Assembly (NCBI GenBank): GCA_016302185.1 | Contig: JAEDOC010000068.1 | Span: 1-10,579 of the forward strand | From: Clostridium sp. | GTDB lineage: Bacteria; Bacillota; Clostridia; Lachnospirales; Lachnospiraceae | DNA: 10,579 bases | Direction of reading: 5' to 3' | Part shown: in pieces, positions 6,258 through 10,579 of the stretch | How positions within the stretch are numbered: position 1 is the stretch's first letter | How the letters are laid out: each line of letters opens with the position of its first letter | The notes under the pieces: model-generated | Seen by the model: only the letters and a program-made list of their open reading frames with translations | What the model was told of the DNA's origin: nothing | The model's database searches: none | Position numbers and translations under genes: made by a program

Positions 6258-7319
6258 TTATCTCTCATAGCGCTTCAATCCATGCTCAATCAGTTTCGTT
6301 ACCAGCTCTTTTTTCTCGATTCCCACTGCGTCAAACAGCATCGGATACATGCTGATGGCCGTGAAGCCCGGAAGTGTGTTGATCTCATTAAATACCACTT
6401 CTCCGTCTTCTGTCACAAAGAAATCCACCCGGGACAGACCATAACCGTCCACCGCCTTAAAAATAGCCATGGCTGCCTGACGCACACGCTCTGCAGAATT
6501 CCCCGGAAGATCCGGATTTACCACCGTCTTGGATTCCGCATTATAATATTTGGCATCAAAATCATAGAAATCGGCTGCCGCCAGAATCTCACCAACGCCG
6601 GAAGCCACCACCGGCTCCACGCCGCCGCCGAACACGGCACACTCAATCTCCCGACCCACAATCGTCTCCTCTACCAGGATCTTCCGATCATGCACCGCTG
6701 CCTCCCGCAGTCCCTGTTCCAGTCTCTCTCTGGTTTCCGCCTTGGTCACGCCCTTGGAGGAGCCGGCATTGGACGGCTTAATGAAGACCGGATAGGAGAA
6801 TTTCTCCTCTACGCGGCGTACCACGGCAGACATATCAGAAAGCTCTTCCCGCATCACCGGCACAAACGCTGCCTGACGGACACCTGTGGTTGCTGCCACA
6901 ATCTTTGTATACAGCTTATCCATGGAAACCGCAGAAGCCAGAACACCACAGCCCACATAGGGGATCTTCGCCAGCTCAAAAATTCCCTGAATGGTTCCGT
7001 CCTCTCCGTATAACCCATGAAGCACCGGAAATACCACATCGATTGAAATCTTATTTACCTTTCCGCCGTCCATGACCAGAAGACTCTTTTCTGTCGCATC
7101 CGGAGACAAAACCGCCTGCGTGGTTCCCTTTCTCCAGCTTTCATTCTGAATGGCCTCCACCGATTCTGTCAGAAGCCATTTTCCTTCCACTGTAATTCCA
7201 ACCAGAACAACATCATAGCGTGTTCTGTCTATATTATTAATCACATTCACAGCAGACATGCAGGATACGATATGCTCCGAAGACTGTCCGCCAAAAATCA
7301 CAAGTACATTCTTTTTCAT
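6258..7319 (-). CDS. ddl: D-alanine--D-alanine ligase
   Basis: ATP-dependent ligase that makes the D-Ala-D-Ala dipeptide for UDP-MurNAc-pentapeptide; cytoplasmic ATP-grasp enzyme. 353 residues. Motifs in order: IFGGQSSEHIVS (8-19, N-terminal D-Ala site Glu15), HGLYGEDGTIQG (101-112), KPSNAGSSKGV (181-191, ATP-grasp lysine and glycine-rich loop), the omega-loop FYDFDAKYY (251-259), and metal ligands Asp299 in RVDFFV, Glu312 and Asn314 in NEINTLPGFT. The tyrosine-containing omega-loop is that of D-Ala-D-Ala ligases and not of VanA-type D-Ala-D-Lac enzymes, so a vancomycin-susceptible wall chemistry is expected (inference). AAAGGAAAG precedes the ATG with normal spacing. It is the first gene of the ddl-murI-DUF1934 operon and is divergent from spoIIR. 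Confidence 0.96.
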   Translation of the reverse strand: MKKNVLVIFGGQSSEHIVSCMSAVNVINNIDRTRYDVVLVGITVEGKWLLTESVEAIQNESWRKGTTQAVLSPDATEKSLLVMDGGKVNKISIDVVFPVLHGLYGEDGTIQGIFELAKIPYVGCGVLASAVSMDKLYTKIVAATTGVRQAAFVPVMREELSDMSAVVRRVEEKFSYPVFIKPSNAGSSKGVTKAETRERLEQGLREAAVHDRKILVEETIVGREIECAVFGGGVEPVVASGVGEILAAADFYDFDAKYYNAESKTVVNPDLPGNSAERVRQAAMAIFKAVDGYGLSRVDFFVTEDGEVVFNEINTLPGFTAISMYPMLFDAVGIEKKELVTKLIEHGLKRYER

Positions 7320-7376
7320 GTTACTTTCCTTTCTTTTTCCAGGCCCACGGCCCTTTCATGGCTAAAAAATAAAACT

Positions 7377-7405
7377 GTATAGATTATATCACAGCTGTCA
7401 ATACT
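7377..7405 (+). promoter_or_regulatory. Candidate sigma-F promoter of spoIIR
   Basis: spoIIR is a forespore sigma-F gene in Bacillus and Clostridia. Upstream on the plus strand, TGTATA (GTATA at 7377-7381) resembles the sigma-F -35 (GYATA) and is followed after 15 nt by GTCAATACT (7397-7405), which fits a G--nAnAnT type -10 except for the second G. Expected start near 7412, 34 nt before the ATG. The match is partial and by eye; it overlaps the divergent ddl promoter. Confidence 0.35.
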
Positions 7406-7411
7406 TGGAAC
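7383..7411 (-). promoter_or_regulatory. Promoter of the ddl operon (extended -10)
   Basis: On the minus strand perfect TATAAT (7388-7383) is preceded by TGA, an extended -10; the hexamer at 17 nt (GTTCCA) is a poor -35. A perfect TTGACA (7401-7396) is only 7 nt from that -10, but stands 16 nt from TACAGT, a possible overlapping weaker promoter. Expected start near 7376, leader about 57 nt. Confidence 0.6.
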
Positions 7412-7445
7412 AGTTATTTTTATTTTGAACAAAGAAGGTGCTGTG

Positions 7446-8186
7446 ATGAGTGTTCTGTATTGTATGAAACATCGATGGAAGCAGTGGCTGTCCGGACAAT
7501 TCTGGCTGTCCCTCTGCTGTGCCGCCATTCTCCTCCTGCTTCCGCTGGGTATGAATCTCTCCCGGGTGCATCAGGAACAGACCGCCGCCGTTCTCTCTCC
7601 GAACGTTCTCCGCTTCCATGTGCTGGCCAACAGCGACGCCCCGGAGGATCAGCAGCTGAAGCTGGAAGTCCGGACACTCCTTCTGGATTCCATTTACCGG
7701 GGTCTGGAGAACTTCGATATGGAAGCAGGCAGTTCTCCGGAAACGGTGCTCTCAAAAGAAATACTTCGGAATTATGTGCTGAAACATAAAAAAGAGCTGG
7801 AATCCGCCGCGGAACAGTATATGAAAACACAGGGGTTCCCATATTCCGCGCGAATCCAGCTTGAACGCTGCTATTTTCCCACCCGGAGGTATGACGGACT
7901 GACCTTTCCCAGCGGTGTTTACGATGCGGTACGTGTCCTTCTGGGACAGGGCGCCGGCCGAAACTGGTGGTGTGTTCTCTACCCGCCTCTCTGTTTTTCC
8001 GGCGCACTTTCCATAGATGAGCTTCCCGACTCCTCCGGGCAACAGCTGAAACACATGGTTCCTGCTGAAGATTATACCTGGATGACCTCCAGTCGGACGG
8101 TTACCTTCGGAGACTCCCACGACGAAGCCGCTGTCACAATCCGTGTACGCCTGAAAATCACAGACCTTCTGAAACGTGTCCGTTAA
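7446..8186 (+). CDS. spoIIR: Stage II sporulation protein R
   Basis: SpoIIR is the signal made in the forespore under sigma-F and secreted to the intermembrane space, where it triggers SpoIIGA to cleave pro-sigma-E in the mother cell. 246 residues: a short basic N-terminus, one hydrophobic export/anchor segment at about 19-36 (FWLSLCCAAILLLLPLGM), then the family core LRFHVLANSDAPEDQQLKLEVR (55-76) and GLTFPSGVYDAVRVLLGQG (151-169) leading to the near-invariant GRNWWCVLYPPLCF (171-184). It is slightly longer than Bacillus SpoIIR; the extra length is in the C-terminal tail. ATG 7446 is chosen because AGAAGGTG precedes it by 5 nt; an in-frame TTG at 7425 lies ahead of that site. Divergent from ddl, and its TAA overlaps the stop of the convergent TolC-like gene. 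It indicates an endospore former. Confidence 0.94.
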   Translation: MSVLYCMKHRWKQWLSGQFWLSLCCAAILLLLPLGMNLSRVHQEQTAAVLSPNVLRFHVLANSDAPEDQQLKLEVRTLLLDSIYRGLENFDMEAGSSPETVLSKEILRNYVLKHKKELESAAEQYMKTQGFPYSARIQLERCYFPTRRYDGLTFPSGVYDAVRVLLGQGAGRNWWCVLYPPLCFSGALSIDELPDSSGQQLKHMVPAEDYTWMTSSRTVTFGDSHDEAAVTIRVRLKITDLLKRVR

Positions 8187-9406
8187 ACGCCGGTCATATA
8201 TCCCTTCATGGCCCAGTCATAGGTCTCGATGGCCTGCTGAAGATTAATATTGGCAACTTCCAGATCCTCCTGTTTTCCGGCGTAGGAGGCCTCCGCGTTC
8301 AGATACTCCGTCTTGCTGATCATTCCCAGCTGAAACTTGGTAGAGGCCGTATTCATGGCCTTGGTTTCCGTCTCCATGGCTGTCTGAGCCAGCTGATAGG
8401 AAATCTGCTTTAATAGAACATCATTATAGAGATTTTTCATTCCGGAACGGATGCTCTCTTCCTGATTGGCAATGGTTCTTTCCATATTTTTCTTATCCGT
8501 GGAGCCATCTGACATGTTCTTTAAGCTTTCCCTGTTTGCTTTTAAGGCAAGATTCTGTTCTAAGGCCACCGGAATATCATTTTCCGGATTCATCTGTGCA
8601 ATCAGCGACTGATCTGCCGCCGGCATCTCCCGAATCTCCGGCTGATCATTATATTTCCACCCGGTTGCCATACAAAGCTGCTGGCGAATGGTTTCTAAGC
8701 TGGCCTGCGTCTGGGTATAGGTGGACTGCAGGGATTGAACTGATTTCTGTGTATTTAACAGATCCACCTGGGTCGCCATGCCAAGCCCCACCTGACGCTC
8801 CACCGTCGCAAGACCTGCCTTCGCAACCTCTAAGTTCTTTTCCAATACGGCCAGAGACTTCTCTACCTGATGATAGGAGGAGAACAGTGACTGGGCCTGC
8901 ACAATCAGGCTTTTCTGACTGTGCAGATAATTCAATTCTCTTGTCTTGCTGTCCTCATAGGAGGCATCTGCCCCCTGCTCCAGCTTCAGTGCGTTCTGCT
9001 CTGACATATTAGCGCCCGCGATCAGACCCGCATAGGCAGAACCCAGACTGGGCATCATCACAGCCGCACCGGCGTCGATCAAATCCATAATCGAGTCCGC
9101 CTGATCTCTCAGATCATCTGCCGCAGAATAAGCATCCTGCGCATTTTCATATTTCTGATCCCGGATTGCCTTCGCATCATCGTCACTTTTATTATCCCGA
9201 TAGCTGGCCAGATTATTCAAATAAGTGGGGTTGTATTCCTCCACCAGCATCTCCAGCTCATCGTACTCCATTACATTATCCCGAAGTCTGGCCCAGGTGG
9301 CCTCGTCACGGGCAAATTCCGGACTGGCAGCCAGAGCCTGCACCGGAGCCAGAGCACATAATACTGCTGCCGCTGTCAGAGCCGTAATCTTCTTATATCC
9401 CTTCAT
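8183..9406 (-). CDS. TolC/OEP-like secreted coiled-coil protein (downstream copy)
   Basis: 407 residues. A Sec signal peptide is visible: basic MKGYKK, hydrophobic residues 7-23, AxA-type site QALA|A after residue 26; no lipobox. The mature part is almost all helix and matches the outer membrane efflux protein (TolC) pattern of two repeats. Repeat 1 has GLGMATQVDLLNTQ (207-220) then a long helix ending CMATGW (245-250); repeat 2 has FQLGMISKTEYLNAEASY (358-375) and ends ETYDWAMKG (394-402). The span between the helices in repeat 2 is only a polar linker around NMSDGSTDKKN (297-307), where true TolC proteins have beta-strands. Residues 106-134 are a hydrophobic Gly/Ala/Met-rich patch absent from the paralogue. 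It starts 7 nt after the upstream copy stops; GGAGG (9418-9422) lies inside that gene, so the two are co-translated. A helical export duct or wall-associated partner of an ABC/RND-type exporter is inference. Confidence 0.85.
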   Translation of the reverse strand: MKGYKKITALTAAAVLCALAPVQALAASPEFARDEATWARLRDNVMEYDELEMLVEEYNPTYLNNLASYRDNKSDDDAKAIRDQKYENAQDAYSAADDLRDQADSIMDLIDAGAAVMMPSLGSAYAGLIAGANMSEQNALKLEQGADASYEDSKTRELNYLHSQKSLIVQAQSLFSSYHQVEKSLAVLEKNLEVAKAGLATVERQVGLGMATQVDLLNTQKSVQSLQSTYTQTQASLETIRQQLCMATGWKYNDQPEIREMPAADQSLIAQMNPENDIPVALEQNLALKANRESLKNMSDGSTDKKNMERTIANQEESIRSGMKNLYNDVLLKQISYQLAQTAMETETKAMNTASTKFQLGMISKTEYLNAEASYAGKQEDLEVANINLQQAIETYDWAMKGYMTGV

Positions 9407-9413
9407 CGCTGTT

Positions 9414-10579
9414 TCAACCTCCGTCTGAAACGAGCAGCCCTTTTACTGCCCAGTCATAATCTTCCATCGCCTTGGTCAGCGCCAGAGAAGCGCCGGTGTA
9501 ACTGGCTTTCGAATTCAGGTAGGATACCTGGCTGCCTAAATATTCCAGCTTTCCCATCATGCCCATCCCGTACTTCCGGTCAGCTGCCGCCATGGTCTGA
9601 GAGGCCGCCGAATATTCAGAAACCGCCGCATCATAAGCCTGCTTTTTGGAAATCACAGACGCATACAGCTTCTGCATCTGTGCTTCAACATTCTGCTGCG
9701 TCAAAGAAACATTTCTCTCCTTCACAGAACGGTTGACCGCTCCCTTCGCTGCTGTCTGGCGAAGAGAAAACAGCTCCGCATTGGCACCAATCGCCGCTTT
9801 CGTATCCTGTTCCAGATCCATCGCTGCCAGGCGGTTCAGATCCGGCTCACCAATAGGAGAAAACGTAATCTGCGCATCATGATTCCATCCCAGAAGCATC
9901 AGAATATTCTGCCGCAGGTTCTGAAGACCGTCATGGGCCTGCTTTGCTCCGTTCTGCGCCTGCTGCAGCGTCTGCATGGCAGTCAGCACATCCTGCTCGG
10001 AAGCCATCCCCATCCCGGCCATCCGCTGTTTGGATTCCAGTATCGCCTGAGAAAGCTCCACATTCTTATCTGCCACAGCAGTCTGCGCTTCCGTGGTTTC
10101 ATACGTAATCATCAGATTCTGAACCACTTTTGTCAACTGCTTTTTTACCGAGTTCAAGGTTCTTCTTCCACCGGCCGGAAGCTCATCATTGGTCATCTTC
10201 TGCGCCTGTTTTCTCATCTGCTGCGCGGTCTTCTTATAAGACTCATATAAAGCACGCGTCTCCGCGTCCATATCGTCATCCTTGAGATCCAGTGCATCCT
10301 CCATCACCTCATCGGCCTCCGATGCCAGCTCCCGCGCCGCGTCATAGGACATATAGCCGCTGTAAACCGAGCTTCTTGCGTTTAAATACGTCTGATTATA
10401 GTTTTCAATCCGGGCTCCAATCTCCCGGTACTCCAGAACAGAATCCTCCAGCACTTCCTTCGCGATTATTTCCTCCGTCGCTGTTTCCCCGGCATCCTCA
10501 AACAACGCGGGGCCAACTGCCTCTTCCTCTCCGGCAGCTGCCTGCGCACCGGTCATGGGCGCTGTGGCCGCAAGACCGG
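9414..10579 (-). CDS. TolC/OEP-like secreted coiled-coil protein (upstream copy, 5' end beyond window)
   Basis: Open minus-strand frame through the right edge. The residues just inside the edge read GLAATAPMTGAQAAAGEEE, which looks like the end of a signal peptide and its cleavage region, so the Met at 10556 is internal and the true start lies outside. Counting from that Met, an acidic stretch (10-40) precedes YNQTYLNARSSVYSGYMSYD (53-72), which parallels YNPTYLNNLASYRDN in the downstream copy. Repeat 1 motif GMGMASEQDVLTAMQ (181-195) leads to LMLLGW (219-224); repeat 2 motif YGMGMMGKLEYLGSQVSY (329-346) leads to EDYDWAVKGLL (365-375). Clear paralogue of the downstream gene with strong divergence, so the duplication is old. 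Like it, it lacks recognisable beta-strand segments between helices. No known enzyme motif. Probably part of an operon starting to the right. Confidence 0.85.
   Translation of the reverse strand, partial: GLAATAPMTGAQAAAGEEEAVGPALFEDAGETATEEIIAKEVLEDSVLEYREIGARIENYNQTYLNARSSVYSGYMSYDAARELASEADEVMEDALDLKDDDMDAETRALYESYKKTAQQMRKQAQKMTNDELPAGGRRTLNSVKKQLTKVVQNLMITYETTEAQTAVADKNVELSQAILESKQRMAGMGMASEQDVLTAMQTLQQAQNGAKQAHDGLQNLRQNILMLLGWNHDAQITFSPIGEPDLNRLAAMDLEQDTKAAIGANAELFSLRQTAAKGAVNRSVKERNVSLTQQNVEAQMQKLYASVISKKQAYDAAVSEYSAASQTMAAADRKYGMGMMGKLEYLGSQVSYLNSKASYTGASLALTKAMEDYDWAVKGLLVSDGG

Noticed and set aside
6282..7013. Plus-strand open frame of about 240 codons opposite ddl
   Set aside because: Antisense shadow of a clear D-Ala-D-Ala ligase; composition (His, Leu, Arg) is typical of reversed coding sequence.
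7396..7401. Perfect TTGACA on the minus strand as -35 partner of TATAAT at 7383-7388
   Set aside because: The spacer would be 7 nt, far too short; the TATAAT is better read as an extended -10.
7425..7445. TTG at 7425 as the spoIIR start
   Set aside because: The ribosome site AGAAGGTG lies downstream of it and fits ATG 7446.
9356..9358. Cys17 of the downstream TolC-like protein as a lipoprotein cysteine
   Set aside because: The residues before it (A-V-L) do not fit a lipobox and it lies in the middle of the hydrophobic segment; an AxA signal peptidase I site follows at residues 24-26.
10554..10556. Met at 10556 as the start of the upstream TolC-like gene
   Set aside because: The frame stays open to the window edge, the residues before it (GLAATAP) look like the end of a signal peptide, and no ribosome site precedes it.

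Overview
The window reads as chromosomal DNA of a spore-forming, Gram-positive (monoderm) Clostridia member, most likely a Lachnospiraceae-type gut anaerobe. Three things point there: an RpoB N-terminus of clostridial type (starting MEKSRMRP, then MTFSRQKEVLEMPN), a spoIIR sporulation gene, and strong GGAGG-type ribosome binding sites with sigma-A promoters of the TTGnnn-17-TATAAT type, often with an extended TGn -10. The family-level placement is inference. There are no rRNA or tRNA genes, CRISPR arrays, insertion sequences or phage genes that I can support.

Layout. (1) 1-1595, minus: the first 531 codons of rpoB, including the whole rifampicin cluster I; the 3' end lies beyond the left edge. 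(2) 1596-1909: a divergent control region with two candidate rpoB promoters, a run of helically phased A-tracts, and an extended -10 promoter for the gene to the right. (3) 1910-2353, plus: a small single-pass membrane protein of unknown function, ending in a strong terminator. (4) 2471-3796, plus: a MATE-family efflux transporter. (5) 3876-4805, minus: an alpha/beta hydrolase of the serine aminopeptidase S33/monoacylglycerol lipase type with its own promoter and terminator. (6) 4965-7319, minus: a tight operon ddl - murI - DUF1934 gene, supplying D-Ala-D-Ala and D-Glu for peptidoglycan, closed by a terminator. (7) 7446-8186, plus: spoIIR, divergent from ddl and overlapping the next gene tail to tail. 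(8) 8183-10579, minus: two tandem paralogous secreted TolC/OEP-like proteins; the upstream copy is cut by the right edge.

Most of the window is housekeeping (transcription, wall precursors, sporulation signalling). The unusual part is the right-hand 2.4 kb. Two paralogues of the outer-membrane efflux duct family sit in an organism with no expected outer membrane. The stretches that form the beta-barrel in true TolC proteins look absent or replaced by short polar linkers, while the coiled-coil repeats and their conserved G-M-[AS/I/M]-...-D/E-[VLY]-L motifs remain. A helical, wall-spanning role next to an exporter encoded just outside the window is the most interesting hypothesis here. Secondary points are the phased A-tracts ahead of rpoB, a structured leader before the small membrane protein, and a terminator/attenuator positioned so that the MATE gene has no clear promoter of its own.
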